Source: Halobacteriovoraceae bacterium (GTDB lineage Bacteria > Bdellovibrionota > Bacteriovoracia > Bacteriovoracales > Bacteriovoracaceae). Taken from it: a stretch of DNA of 64,000 nt. The notes under the pieces are model-generated. The model saw only the letters and a list, made by a program, of their open reading frames with translations. It made no database searches and was not told the origin of the DNA. Location: assembly GCA_002712005.1 (NCBI GenBank), contig PASP01000004.1, positions 373,485 through 437,484 of the forward strand, read 5' to 3'. The position numbers and the translations under genes were made by a program. Every line of letters starts with the position of its first letter. The stretch's first letter is position 1. Shown here piece after piece: positions 1 through 9,038 of this stretch.

Positions 1-408
1 ACGACGTGCAAATTTCTTTGGATTTTCTTTCTCACCATCTTCTTCTTTGTCTGTAACAGAACCTTTGTAAGTTTTAGAGAAAGGAGTTTTGTAAGCTTTA
101 ACAACAGCTTCACGCTCTTCATCTTCACCAAGAGCAACAAACATGTGACGTAGGTGAGAATCAGAAATCTTAAGACGACGAATAAGCTCTTTGTTGTTTT
201 CGTTATTCGCTTTAAAGATGAAATAAACAATGTGACCGCTTGGTACACCTTCTGTAGTTGGTTGCGCGAGAGTAACTTTTCCCCAATCATCTTCGATGAA
301 TACTTCACCGTCATGGGCCTTAACTACCTCGTGAACCAGACTTTTTAGACCGGCTACTTCTTGCTCATTAGCTTCCGGCGTTGCCACTAGGGCCAACTCA
401 TAGATCAT
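1..408 (-). CDS. rpsF: 30S ribosomal protein S6 (partial, C-terminus outside window)
   Basis: This is the N-terminal 136 residues of ribosomal protein S6, which binds the 16S rRNA central domain as a heterodimer with S18. The reading frame stays open to base 1. The N-terminus MIYELALVATPEANEQ fits the S6 start, and an acidic stretch with EDDWGK followed by GHIVYFIFKAN fits the S6 fold. The ATG is at 406-408 behind a perfect AGGAGG (414-419). The usual S6 ends near 95-140 residues, so only a short tail is missing. That tail is the part RimK extends with glutamate in other bacteria, and a rimK homologue lies at 12831-14012. A leader hairpin precedes the gene (423-463). Confidence 0.93.
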   Translation of the reverse strand, partial: MIYELALVATPEANEQEVAGLKSLVHEVVKAHDGEVFIEDDWGKVTLAQPTTEGVPSGHIVYFIFKANNENNKELIRRLKISDSHLRHMFVALGEDEEREAVVKAYKTPFSKTYKGSVTDKEEDGEKENPKKFARR

Positions 409-422
409 AAAAACCTCCTGGA

Positions 423-463
423 CTAAACGGCTTAAAGACGACATGCCTAAAAGCGGGGTTTAG
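423..463 (-). promoter_or_regulatory. rpsF leader hairpin, possible S6:S18 autoregulatory site
   Basis: In the mRNA sense CTAAAC (463-458) pairs with GTTTAG (428-423), and an inner GCTT/AAGC pair (454-451 with 433-430) follows with unpaired C residues between. The element ends a few bases before the AGGAGG of rpsF and contains an AAGCCG run. Many bacteria carry an S6:S18-binding leader with a conserved CCG upstream of rpsF. This hairpin is in the right place, but the match to that family is not proven. Confidence 0.3.
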
Positions 464-576
464 TGAATTTCAAAGCTCGCACCTTAACACTAAATATTGG
501 AAATTAATAGCGGAAATTAGGTTTTTTTACGCAATGCTCGGATCCGTACAAACCTATAATTAGATACTTAGAAGTA

Positions 577-1026
577 CTATTGGGAGACTTTTTCTAAAAT
601 TTTTCGAATTCGTGCCTCATTGGCCCCTAAGTCGGACTTTCCAACGCGACTCTCAGAGCGAAAATGAAGTTCCCCCATCTCCTCATGGTAGTGAAATTCA
701 ATATCATCTACGAATCCAAAGATTTTACTCTTTGCAGTAAAATGAAGATAGGGACCCTCTTTTTTAACGAGTTTCCAGCCCATGGCCTCCCCTTCTTTTA
801 CTATTTCATCCAGAATCTCTTCATTGATATGTTCAGAGGTTATCCAGTCGATTTCATCTTTAACCTGATCGCTATGAAAACAGTGGTCCTCAGACTCACA
901 AGTTCTTAGGACTCCATCTCTTAATCCAGTATCTACTGTCATCTTCTGACTTTCTTTTCCTAAGAAGTAGAAACGCAGAAGTAGGGCCATAAGAACAAGG
1001 GAAATTACAATGATGAACTTTTTCAT
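577..1026 (-). CDS. DUF1499 family exported protein
   Basis: The protein is 149 residues with an N-terminal hydrophobic segment (about residues 3-22) that anchors or exports it. The rest matches the DUF1499 pattern: a cysteine-containing start (RTCESEDHCF), a central KIFGFVDDIEFHYH and the hallmark FRSESRVGKSDLGANEARI near residues 118-140. The family has no established biochemical function. The ATG at 1024-1026 has only a weak Shine-Dalgarno (AGAG). The gene stands alone between rpsF and a divergent lipoprotein gene. Confidence 0.8.
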   Translation of the reverse strand: MKKFIIVISLVLMALLLRFYFLGKESQKMTVDTGLRDGVLRTCESEDHCFHSDQVKDEIDWITSEHINEEILDEIVKEGEAMGWKLVKKEGPYLHFTAKSKIFGFVDDIEFHYHEEMGELHFRSESRVGKSDLGANEARIRKILEKVSQ

Positions 1027-1173
1027 ATCTCTATTTTAGAGTCCTTCGTACAAAAGTAAAAAAGAAAAAGGCCGTATTTGGTTTCAAAATTGAAATAGTA
1101 GCGATTTCTTAGGTTCGATACGCCATCCTTGCCCTATATCTCTCATATTCCACCTCTAACCAGGAGTATTCCT

Positions 1174-2991
1174 TTGAGATCCTTATCCTATTTTCTGCTT
1201 TTGCCCGTCCTCCTCATTCCAATTTCATGTCTCAAAAAGAATGAATCACCAAAGAAGCATCCCTTTCCTGGACCCCCAAATTTAACAAAAGAAGAAATCA
1301 CCATCAGTGATGAAACCGACTCAGACCGAGATGGACTTTCCAATGTTTGGGAGAAAGATAATAGCCTTTCTAACCAAATCGCTCACTTTCCCTCCCTTTC
1401 TCTTGGAGATGCTCCCCTAACAGAGCTAACTCTAGTCAAAAAAACAAATAACTATGATGAATTTAAATGGCAAACTCAAGAGCATCTGAGAAATCGACTA
1501 CCTCTTCATTCCTACTTTGATCGACCAACAAGAACCAGCCTTGCCCAACAGATCTACAAAACCGACTACCTCCTGCAAGATTCACCTCTTGTTAACACCT
1601 ATATGGCCTTACCTAGCTTTAAGCTCTCTATGCCTACCTCTCACGAGCTCTTTAAAATGCAAACATTCATCGAAAATCATCAAGATGAATCTCTAGCTCT
1701 GCAAGTAAGAACCGAACTTTCTCTAAGATGGATCTACACTTCTGGAATAGAATCCCTTGCCGACATAAAAGCTGAATTAGGTTATTGGAAAGATGGCGAA
1801 TTTCATTCTCTTACGAGTCAGTTTGATTTAAAAAATAAGGCAAAAGAGAGAGTGAAGTTTGAGGTAAGACAACCTCAAGAACAAGCGATTCTATCCTTTA
1901 TGATCGAAGATAAAGAATTAATCCATCAAATATTAGAAAGCTCATTTCGTCTTTCACTAAGAATCTTAGACTTTAAAGTAAGAACATCTGAAGATTTTGA
2001 ATATCAATTCACGAAGCAGTGGAAATATGCAGCAGAGAAACTCCATCCTCTCTTTATCTCGACTTCAAGTGAAGATAGAGCGCTACTTTATTTAAAAGAC
2101 CCTCAAAAAACAAATCGGGAAAATTTAAAAACCCTCTATCCTCATATGAGTTTTAACTCTTCGGGTGAAATTGAATCCTTTATGGACCTCAATGGATATA
2201 GATCTTACCAAAATGACTTTTCCAAAATGAATCAAGAGCAACTTAATGAAGCCACTTGGTATGACTTACATCACCCTTCTATTAGTTTTATCAGTCATTT
2301 TACACAAACAGAAATTGCTCAGGCCGTATCTTTTCACAGAGAGAATAAGAAATTAGAAATTAAGAGTGACAAGGAAATTATGATTAGGAATCTTAAGGAA
2401 GAGGAAGTCATTACCTTTAAGCTACAAGGACAATACCTTATTCCCTCTCTTGTTCAAAAAGAAGGAGCTGGAAAAATTACCTATACTCAAACCCAGTGTC
2501 ATGAGCCCCAACCTCGGTGTCCTCTATGGAATCCTCATTGCCAAGGAAGTATTCCAAAGTCAGGGTCCAATTGTCGTACTCACTCTTTCGAGATTTCTTG
2601 TAAAACTAGGTTCAATGATCTCTCTTGGGAAGAGAAAAATTTAGATGATCCAGAAAGCCTTGAGTTAAAAGATCAATATGGCAAAAAAATAGAATTTGAA
2701 GAATTGAGTGAAATTGTTTTTGATGAACCTTTTTATCATGAGAAGGAAAATCAGATTTTCTTTCAAATCAAAATCACTCCAGAATTTATAAAAAGTTTCG
2801 GAAGATATATCAGAATAAATATTCGAGAGTTCTTTTCTCCTCGTCAATGGAACTTGGGAAGAGAAGATTATCAATGCGCAGAATCTCTGCCGCAAAATAG
2901 CCGTAATATTAAATATTTTATTGGAGAAGAAAATATTGAGATTGTCTCTCAAAGGGTGGAAGCGGATCTTGAAATTTCTAGATCTTTTTAG
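1174..2991 (+). CDS. Large lipoprotein of unknown function
   Basis: The protein is about 606 residues. The best start is TTG at 1174, because AGGAG (1162-1166) sits 7 bases before it and a clean lipoprotein signal follows directly (hydrophobic run ending LIPISC, with Cys as the lipidation site). The open frame continues upstream to an ATG at 1129, but that would place extra residues before the signal. Just after the signal is DETDSDRDGLSNVWE, a calcium-binding-like loop of the thrombospondin type 3 or OmpA-linker kind. A cysteine-rich patch (CHEPQPRCPLWNPHCQ and following Cys) lies near residues 440-475. I do not recognise the family. Confidence 0.75.
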   Translation: MRSLSYFLLLPVLLIPISCLKKNESPKKHPFPGPPNLTKEEITISDETDSDRDGLSNVWEKDNSLSNQIAHFPSLSLGDAPLTELTLVKKTNNYDEFKWQTQEHLRNRLPLHSYFDRPTRTSLAQQIYKTDYLLQDSPLVNTYMALPSFKLSMPTSHELFKMQTFIENHQDESLALQVRTELSLRWIYTSGIESLADIKAELGYWKDGEFHSLTSQFDLKNKAKERVKFEVRQPQEQAILSFMIEDKELIHQILESSFRLSLRILDFKVRTSEDFEYQFTKQWKYAAEKLHPLFISTSSEDRALLYLKDPQKTNRENLKTLYPHMSFNSSGEIESFMDLNGYRSYQNDFSKMNQEQLNEATWYDLHHPSISFISHFTQTEIAQAVSFHRENKKLEIKSDKEIMIRNLKEEEVITFKLQGQYLIPSLVQKEGAGKITYTQTQCHEPQPRCPLWNPHCQGSIPKSGSNCRTHSFEISCKTRFNDLSWEEKNLDDPESLELKDQYGKKIEFEELSEIVFDEPFYHEKENQIFFQIKITPEFIKSFGRYIRINIREFFSPRQWNLGREDYQCAESLPQNSRNIKYFIGEENIEIVSQRVEADLEISRSF

Positions 2992-3009
2992 AGAGCAATT
3001 TCAATACAT

Positions 3010-3041
3010 AGAGAAGGAGGGGTGAATATCCCTCCTTCTCT
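3010..3041. terminator. Strong hairpin between convergent genes
   Basis: A perfect 12-bp stem (AGAGAAGGAGGG, 3010-3021, with its complement at 3030-3041) closes an 8-base loop. It lies between the plus-strand lipoprotein ending at 2991 and the minus-strand gene ending at 3054. There is no long T-tract on either side, so it may terminate weakly or protect 3' ends. Its position suggests a shared bidirectional terminator. Confidence 0.65.
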
Positions 3042-3053
3042 GATTCGATATCT

Positions 3054-3746
3054 TTATAAAATGGTATTTACAGAATCACCATACATACTACGGACATGGA
3101 TTAAATTCTGCTCAGTGTAATCAAAGTCTGGGATTTCAATTTCATAAGTAAAGGGCGTCATTTTCATCGTACACAGGTCGCCCACTTTCTTCATGAGAGG
3201 AAATACGGTTAATGTATTTTCTCCATTATTTAAGACCCTAACTTCATCTAGTACAAAACAATCAGAGGGATTATGTCCCTTTAATCTGATTACACCTTCA
3301 TCTGGTGCTTTTTCGATATATTCAACGTTGGCAAAAATTTGATCTCTTCTTCTATCATCTCTTTCAGCAGCAACTGTAAATTCACCATGGGTTTCTGAAG
3401 GACTCCCCTCGTTAACGACAACTTCATAGTCTCCCTTATCTAAATTCCCTAATGGAATTGTTTTCACAAAGGGCATTATCGCTTCTGTACAGTAAGGATT
3501 ACCTTCTCCATAGAAAAAAGAAGTCATAACTAATTTAATTTTCTTATTATCAATCTCTACTTTGACATTAGGATTTTGATGACAAGAATTGGGCAAGTAT
3601 CCAGAGATCACGACTTCTGAATTATCACTCGTGTCATAACCTCTTGGAGAAAATACTCCTGACACGGGGACACGCTTAACCATAGGTGTTGATGCAAATA
3701 ACTGATTTGAAAGCATTAAGCTTAAAAAGATTGAAAAAAGTTTCAC
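3054..3746 (-). CDS. Exported protein of unknown function
   Basis: The protein is 230 residues, beginning with GTG behind GGAG at a 5-base spacing. A signal peptide (KLFSIFLSLMLSNQLFAS) is followed by a beta-rich, cysteine-containing mature part. Two similar halves can be suspected: SGYLPNSCHQNPNVKVEIDN and KGHNPSDCFVLDEVRVLNN both have a Gly, Pro, Cys core, so it may hold two copies of a small beta-sandwich. I do not recognise a family. It is transcribed divergently from another small exported protein, with a palindrome in the shared upstream region. Confidence 0.75.
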   Translation of the reverse strand: MKLFSIFLSLMLSNQLFASTPMVKRVPVSGVFSPRGYDTSDNSEVVISGYLPNSCHQNPNVKVEIDNKKIKLVMTSFFYGEGNPYCTEAIMPFVKTIPLGNLDKGDYEVVVNEGSPSETHGEFTVAAERDDRRRDQIFANVEYIEKAPDEGVIRLKGHNPSDCFVLDEVRVLNNGENTLTVFPLMKKVGDLCTMKMTPFTYEIEIPDFDYTEQNLIHVRSMYGDSVNTIL

Positions 3747-3782
3747 AATAGCTCCTTAGTAAGATTAGAATTTCCTACAGTT

Positions 3783-3801
3783 TAAACGGCCTAACCGTTT
3801 A
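3783..3801. promoter_or_regulatory. Operator-like palindrome between divergent genes
   Basis: TAAACGG (3783-3789) and its exact complement CCGTTTA (3795-3801) are separated by 5 bases. The palindrome lies in the 107-base region between two divergently transcribed exported-protein genes, where a dimeric repressor could control both. The 13-mer ACAGTTTAAACGG that includes its left arm (3777-3789) recurs at 21386-21398 upstream of nupC. Confidence 0.35.
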
Positions 3802-3853
3802 TTAGTTACTTCTAGCTTTTAGCTTTTGTGTAGTTTTCTACAAAAGGATATTT

Positions 3854-4300
3854 ATGAAACCTATGATCATTTTAGGACTACTCCTATTTAATACTCTAAG
3901 TTTTGCATCTCGCGACTCGGTTGCCTTCTTCTACAGAGCGGAAAAAGTTTCTGTGTTAATCAATGAATTAACTCCGTACGGACGACTGGGCTCACTTATG
4001 GATCTTTTTACTCAAACAGAGAATTTCAAGTGGGAAGACGAAGGCTTTAAAATGAGCTGCAGCCGCCATTACCGCGGAGCGGGTTGTCGTTTTCACTTCA
4101 CTCCTTTTGATGAACAAGAGAATATCCTTATAGAGAATCGCTCTCTCTATGCTGAATTTGATCTTCCCATTTTTGAGGATAAGGAAGAAGTCATAACAGA
4201 AGAATTCTATTTTGAAAGTTCGGCAAATGATAAATTTAGAATCACTCTCACAAATGACAAGATTATTTTTGAAGGCTCTAAGATTTTAAGAAATCACTAA
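3854..4300 (+). CDS. Small exported protein of unknown function
   Basis: The protein is 148 residues with a signal peptide (MKPMIILGLLLFNTLSFAS) cleaved near residue 18. The mature part contains two cysteines close together (SCSRHYRGAGCRF), probably a disulfide, and an acidic C-terminal half. It has a good start, with AAGGA 7 bases before ATG. It is divergent from the 3054-3746 gene. I do not recognise it. Confidence 0.72.
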   Translation: MKPMIILGLLLFNTLSFASRDSVAFFYRAEKVSVLINELTPYGRLGSLMDLFTQTENFKWEDEGFKMSCSRHYRGAGCRFHFTPFDEQENILIENRSLYAEFDLPIFEDKEEVITEEFYFESSANDKFRITLTNDKIIFEGSKILRNH

Positions 4301-4308
4301 TCAAAAAA

Positions 4309-4331
4309 AAGGGATCACTTAGTGATCCCTT
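4309..4331 (-). terminator. Rho-independent terminator of the thiolase gene
   Basis: A 10-bp perfect stem (AAGGGATCAC with GTGATCCCTT) and a 3-base loop are followed on the minus strand by eight T residues. It also lies just past the plus-strand gene ending at 4300, so it could act on both, but the T-tract favours the minus direction. Confidence 0.85.
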
Positions 4332-4361
4332 ACAAAATTGCTTATGTCGCTTTCACTGAAT

Positions 4362-5573
4362 TTATACTTTTTCCATTAACAGGGCACTTCCCTGACCAAC
4401 ACCAACACACATAGTTGCAAGAGCATACTTTTCATCTCTTCTTTTCATTTCTAGTGCCGCATGAAGAACAATACGGGCTCCACTGGCTCCTAGAGGATGA
4501 CCTAGAGCAATTGCTCCCCCATTAGGATTGATGAAATCTCCATCATCCGGAAGACCTAATTCTCTTAAAACAGCAAGTGATTGAGAGGCAAAGGCTTCAT
4601 TGAGTTCAATAACCCCAATGTCTTTTAAATTTACTTTCTTCTTTTCCAATAACTTCGTTACTGCATTCACAGGGCCCATTCCCATAATAGAAGGATTCAG
4701 ACCAGCTGCCTGGCCTCCCAAAATTCTTGCAATTGGATTCAGATTGAATTTCTTCACAGCTTCTTCACTAGCAATGATTAAAGCGACTGATCCGTCGTTA
4801 ATCCCAGATGCATTTCCAGCAGTCACAGTTCCACCAGGCTTGACCACGCCTCTTAGCTTGGCAAGAACTTCCGGAGAGCTGAGTCTAGGATGTTCATCTT
4901 TTTCCACATAGCGAACTTCTGGATCAGATTTTCTCTTGCGAGGAATCTCTACTGTGCAAATCTCTTTGGCCAAAACTCCGCTTTCAATAGCTTTAGCCGC
5001 TTTTTCTTGGCTTCGATGAGCAAAGGCATCTTGATCTTCTCTTGAAACACCATATTTTTCAGCAACATTTTCACCGGTCTTTGGCATAGATTCAGAGCCG
5101 TAAATTTCTTCCATTTTTGGATTGATAAATCTCCAACCCATGGTCGTATCTTGAAGCTGCATATTGCGATCAAATGCCGACTCACCTTTTCCCATAACAA
5201 AAGGAGAACGAGTCATATGCTCAACTCCACCAGCAATGACTAAATCACTTTCTCCTGCCCAAATATTTTTAGCCGCAAGACTTACAGTTTCCAAACCAGA
5301 TGCACAAAGACGATTTAAGGTCATTGCAGGAACATTTTCAGGGAGGCCAGCTAAGAGGGTCGCCATTCGAGCAACATTTCGATTATCTTCCCCTGCTTGA
5401 TTAGCACATCCCATAAGGACTTCATCAAAAGCAGTAGGATCAATATTGGGATTTCTTTTTAGGAGTTCAGCAATGGGAATAGCAGCAAGATCATCTGTTC
5501 TTACATCACTTAAAGCTCCATTATACTTTCCAAAAGGGGTGCGGATACCATCGCAGATATAGGCATATGTCAT
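4362..5573 (-). CDS. Acetyl-CoA acyltransferase (thiolase II family)
   Basis: The protein is 403 residues, normal for a thiolase. It carries out thiolytic cleavage of 3-ketoacyl-CoA or the reverse condensation of acetyl-CoA. The nucleophile is Cys90 (NRLCASGLE). The C-terminal signatures NGGAIALGHPLGASGAR (His359) and CVGVGQG (Cys389) are intact. I chose the second ATG (5571-5573) because AGGA is 6 bases before it and abuts the ATG at 5577-5579. The gene is monocistronic, with its own promoter and terminator. Two acyl-CoA dehydrogenase genes at 52681-54965 could supply the same pathway. The sequence alone does not separate a degradative 3-ketoacyl-CoA thiolase from an acetoacetyl-CoA thiolase. 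Confidence 0.95.
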   Translation of the reverse strand: MTYAYICDGIRTPFGKYNGALSDVRTDDLAAIPIAELLKRNPNIDPTAFDEVLMGCANQAGEDNRNVARMATLLAGLPENVPAMTLNRLCASGLETVSLAAKNIWAGESDLVIAGGVEHMTRSPFVMGKGESAFDRNMQLQDTTMGWRFINPKMEEIYGSESMPKTGENVAEKYGVSREDQDAFAHRSQEKAAKAIESGVLAKEICTVEIPRKRKSDPEVRYVEKDEHPRLSSPEVLAKLRGVVKPGGTVTAGNASGINDGSVALIIASEEAVKKFNLNPIARILGGQAAGLNPSIMGMGPVNAVTKLLEKKKVNLKDIGVIELNEAFASQSLAVLRELGLPDDGDFINPNGGAIALGHPLGASGARIVLHAALEMKRRDEKYALATMCVGVGQGSALLMEKV

Positions 5574-5607
5574 AATCATTCCTCATTGTTTTCAAATACG
5601 AGGCTGT

Positions 5608-5637
5608 ATTATACACATTAGAATGGTATCTTTTCCA
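5608..5637 (-). promoter_or_regulatory. Sigma-70 promoter of the thiolase gene
   Basis: The -10 is a perfect TATAAT (5613-5608), with TGGAAA (5637-5632) as the -35 at an 18-base spacing. The predicted start lies about 27 bases before the coding region. Confidence 0.55.
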
Positions 5638-5709
5638 GTTGATTAGCATAGACTAACCCACTGAAATTAATGAATGTCTTAGGAACTCTAGTCTTACTTT
5701 TAGTGTGGA

Positions 5710-6144
5710 TTAGAAAACACTGGAGAGATCTAGGATATCCACTTCTTCCTTACAAATCATTTCGATTTCACGGGGAAGATCAAATTCATTCTCACCTACT
5801 TTGATATAGGCTCCCCAAGTAAAATTACCGATATAGACCATAGAGAGATATTTATTCTTCCAAAATGCAGTAAATGTACTAACGTCGGCACCAAAAGAGA
5901 AACGATCTGTTTCTTCAGCTTTCATGACCACCATAGTAGGTCCAAAAGAGCGTCCGAAGTCCATTCTTAGGCCAGTCTTCTCTCCAAGCCCTTCCAAAGC
6001 GATATCAAGATAGAGCTCATCCCCTTGCTGAAAGTTGGGGTCATTCACATTAAAAGGCTGGTGACACTTATAAATCGTCATGGCCTTACTTGAAATACTT
6101 AAAACTAGAAAAAGTGAAGCAAATACTAATTTGATTGTTCTCAT
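5710..6144 (-). CDS. Small exported protein, third gene of the subtilase operon
   Basis: The protein is 144 residues with a signal peptide (MRTIKLVFASLFLVLSISSKA). The mature chain is beta-rich, has one cysteine near each end (YKCHQPF and MICKEEV) and no recognisable catalytic motif. Its ATG overlaps the TGA of the subtilase gene (ATGA), so the two are translationally coupled. Co-expression with an exported protease suggests a helper, inhibitor or substrate, but this is inference. Confidence 0.78.
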   Translation of the reverse strand: MRTIKLVFASLFLVLSISSKAMTIYKCHQPFNVNDPNFQQGDELYLDIALEGLGEKTGLRMDFGRSFGPTMVVMKAEETDRFSFGADVSTFTAFWKNKYLSMVYIGNFTWGAYIKVGENEFDLPREIEMICKEEVDILDLSSVF

Positions 6145-9038
6145 TGTGAATCCCCTAAAACTAGTGGCAATCTTTTAAAAACCACTGAGTTATCCCTCTC
6201 ACGACATAGAAGTAAATAATTATATTCTCCTTCTATCGCCTCTGGATTCAAATGAACACACTGGTCTGGAATATCTACAGACAATTGAACAGGTCTCATT
6301 AGTTTTCCCTCTTCATTAGCAACCATCGTATAAAGACGGCTTCCAAATATCAAAGTACTATTGATAAACGCTCCAGCTCTCTTTTGACCATTATCCCTAA
6401 CAATGACAGGTGATAATGTCTCAGCAAACTGTACCCCTGGAAAAGAGCTCTCTCTATTAATTCTTAATTTACTTTCTTGCCCTGAATGATTCTGGTAATG
6501 AACATAGTATCTTCCTTCCAAAAGATGAGAATTCTGTTCATCATCAAAACTGCCGATGATTCCAAAGATAGGATCTCTATAATTATGGGTATCAAACTCA
6601 ATCGTCGATTGAGAAGGAGAAAGAGAGGAGAATCCCTCTTTGAGAATATAACTTCTCGCCTTCTCTCGCGTAGGTTGAACCACAAAATTAGTCTGCTCAC
6701 TTACTTCACCTACCTTTTCCATACTCCACACAGGTAAGCTTGAATTTTGAGAAATATAAGAAGGTTCATTAATAAATAGAGGCTCTACTGACAGCGATGA
6801 GTCTGTATTAACAATTTGGTAGCGAAAATAACTCTTTGAAAATTCTTCACCTGAAGATAAGAGACCTTCAAGATAACCTGACTGCTGCCTAACAGAAGTG
6901 GTATTGAATGGCTTTTCAAAGGATAAGTCCTCCCAAGGAGCAATATCTAATTTTTCTTTGAGTTGATCTAATACAGCAGGTGTATTGATAACCCTTAGAT
7001 AGAATGCATTTTCCACCGGATTTAAATAATATAAGTGAGAACCGACGGCCTTTTCATCAATCCTCTCAAGGAGATCATCCGTATTATCCTCTTCAGGTAA
7101 GCGATATTGAGCATAGAATGCAGGAACCTTTAATGAGGCCCCATTATATTGTGTGTTCACAAATTGAACACTGCTTAAATCATCAGCTTCAAGGGGAAAT
7201 CCTTCCAAGCTTAAAATATCAAATTCAAAATTAAGTTTCTTATCTTGGAAATGGTAAGCATAGCCTAGTTTATTTTCTCCAGCTAAAATACCGTATATAA
7301 GATAGTCTTGATGGCCATCATGATTAAAATCATTTTTAAAGATTCTAATGATAGAGCTAAATTTCTTTGTATCCAGATCTTGGGTTATCCAATTAGAGTC
7401 TTTTGTTCTTTTAAGTAAAGTAACAACCGTTTTACTTTCCCCTTGAGATTTAGCCTTTAAAGTAAAGTACTCTGGAGATTGACCGTAATCTGTTTTCACT
7501 CTCTTTATCCTAGAGGTTTTATTACTTCCTCTAAAATAAAGAAGATCATTAAAATGAGTATCAATGACTTTTTCTGTTTTTAAATTTTCATGAGAAAGAT
7601 TTCTTGAAAAAACGATCTTCGTTCGATTAACAAAAGTCTTGTCTCCTTTTTTCAAAGTAACTTTTAAAATCTGATTTGTATCAAGGTGAAAATCCTTGAT
7701 TTTCCCCTCTATGAGAATTTTTTGATTAAAGCCACCATAGAGATCCATAACGTATTCTTTCTTTAAAATCTCGATCTCTTCATTATTCATTTCAACTTGA
7801 ACAAGAACGTCTGAAGCATCTCCCATATAACTTTTAATCTCCAATGGAAAAGAGAAGCTCCCATCTTTAATTAAGAAAGTTACATCAAGTAGATTCTTGA
7901 ACTCTGCTGATAGAAAAACTTCAGGTTTCTCCATTAGTGCCTTTTTCATATTCACTCGCCCAAACTGAGTAAATTTCTCTTCGGAGTCCGTCTCTTTTAA
8001 TGTACTTGAGTAGAGTCTCGCCCTAAGTTCATCATACGTGATCTCAGGATAGGCAAGCTTTAAACTTGCAGCAATAGCAGCAACAAAAGGAGCGGCCTGA
8101 CTGGTTCCATTTTTAACTTCATAACCTTTAATTCTAAGAACTCGTGATTCAGCAGAGTCCATAGGATATAAGGAAACAATGGACTCACCAGGCGCACTGA
8201 TATCAACCTTTCCACCAAAATTAGAAAATTCTGATATCTTACCTTGATTATCATAAGCTCCCACACAAATTACATTTTCTTCAGTACATGGATAAGTGGG
8301 AATCTCTTTATTGTTATTACCTGCAGCTACAACTATAGGAATATTCTTATCTGCAGCAGCTTTGAGCACGTTTTTCATTTTCGGAGTATGAATGAGGGCC
8401 GGCCAACCGATACTCATATTAATGACATCCGCACCCCTGGCCATAGAATAAGCAATTCCATCAGCAAACCAGTCTGTTACAAGTTTTCTGTTATAGACAA
8501 AGTGATTAATCTCTTCGTTGAGAACCTTTACTGGAAGTATTTTAACTTGAGGATTCGTAACACCTGCAATTCCTAATGAATTGGTATTGGCGGCAATAAT
8601 ACCTGCGACATGAGTACCATGACCGTCATCATCGGTGAGATTAGCACTTCCTTTAAGAATATTAATTCCTGAACATGGCTTTGTATCGAGATCTTCCTCA
8701 GTTGGACAGAGCTTCTTATCCACAAAGATTCGCCCCTTTAAATCGGGATGGTGGATATCTAATCCTGTATCTAATACCGCAACAACAACTTCTCTATCTT
8801 CATCAATCTTTGCTACAGCAGTAGGATTCAAATACTGAATATCGACAGAAGGTGTACCTACCACTTCTTGTTGAGTGAGTTCTCCTGTACTTCTAAAAAG
8901 AGATTGCCCCGTATTTTTCAAACCCCATTGTCTAGAAAAGAGGATATCCTCTTTTGAGAAATCTGAACCATAAACTGTAGGAAGAACAGTGAGAAGACTC
9001 ATGGTAGAGAGAATTTTTAAGATAGTGTTCTTTCTCAT
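6141..9038 (-). CDS. Exported subtilisin-like serine protease (S8) with long C-terminal region
   Basis: The protein is about 965 residues from the ATG at 9036-9038, which has GGGAG 8 bases upstream and overlaps the previous stop as TAATG. An open frame extends 7 residues further but lacks a ribosome site. A signal peptide (to about residue 24) leads into the S8 domain, residues 35-385. The catalytic triad is complete: Asp90 (VLDTG), His140 (GHGTHVAG) and Ser313 (GTSQAAP), with oxyanion Asn241 (AAGNN). About 570 residues follow, including an FG-GAP or VCBS-like turn (NDFNHDGHQDYLIYG). There is no obvious separate inhibitory propeptide. It is the middle gene of a three-gene operon. A role in digesting prey or in maturing surface proteins is plausible. 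Confidence 0.92.
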   Translation of the reverse strand: MRKNTILKILSTMSLLTVLPTVYGSDFSKEDILFSRQWGLKNTGQSLFRSTGELTQQEVVGTPSVDIQYLNPTAVAKIDEDREVVVAVLDTGLDIHHPDLKGRIFVDKKLCPTEEDLDTKPCSGINILKGSANLTDDDGHGTHVAGIIAANTNSLGIAGVTNPQVKILPVKVLNEEINHFVYNRKLVTDWFADGIAYSMARGADVINMSIGWPALIHTPKMKNVLKAAADKNIPIVVAAGNNNKEIPTYPCTEENVICVGAYDNQGKISEFSNFGGKVDISAPGESIVSLYPMDSAESRVLRIKGYEVKNGTSQAAPFVAAIAASLKLAYPEITYDELRARLYSSTLKETDSEEKFTQFGRVNMKKALMEKPEVFLSAEFKNLLDVTFLIKDGSFSFPLEIKSYMGDASDVLVQVEMNNEEIEILKKEYVMDLYGGFNQKILIEGKIKDFHLDTNQILKVTLKKGDKTFVNRTKIVFSRNLSHENLKTEKVIDTHFNDLLYFRGSNKTSRIKRVKTDYGQSPEYFTLKAKSQGESKTVVTLLKRTKDSNWITQDLDTKKFSSIIRIFKNDFNHDGHQDYLIYGILAGENKLGYAYHFQDKKLNFEFDILSLEGFPLEADDLSSVQFVNTQYNGASLKVPAFYAQYRLPEEDNTDDLLERIDEKAVGSHLYYLNPVENAFYLRVINTPAVLDQLKEKLDIAPWEDLSFEKPFNTTSVRQQSGYLEGLLSSGEEFSKSYFRYQIVNTDSSLSVEPLFINEPSYISQNSSLPVWSMEKVGEVSEQTNFVVQPTREKARSYILKEGFSSLSPSQSTIEFDTHNYRDPIFGIIGSFDDEQNSHLLEGRYYVHYQNHSGQESKLRINRESSFPGVQFAETLSPVIVRDNGQKRAGAFINSTLIFGSRLYTMVANEEGKLMRPVQLSVDIPDQCVHLNPEAIEGEYNYLLLCRERDNSVVFKRLPLVLGDSQ

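Noticed and set aside
8244-8576. 110-codon frame antisense to the subtilase gene
   Set aside because: It lies wholly within the protease catalytic domain on the opposite strand, has no family resemblance and is a shadow of that gene.
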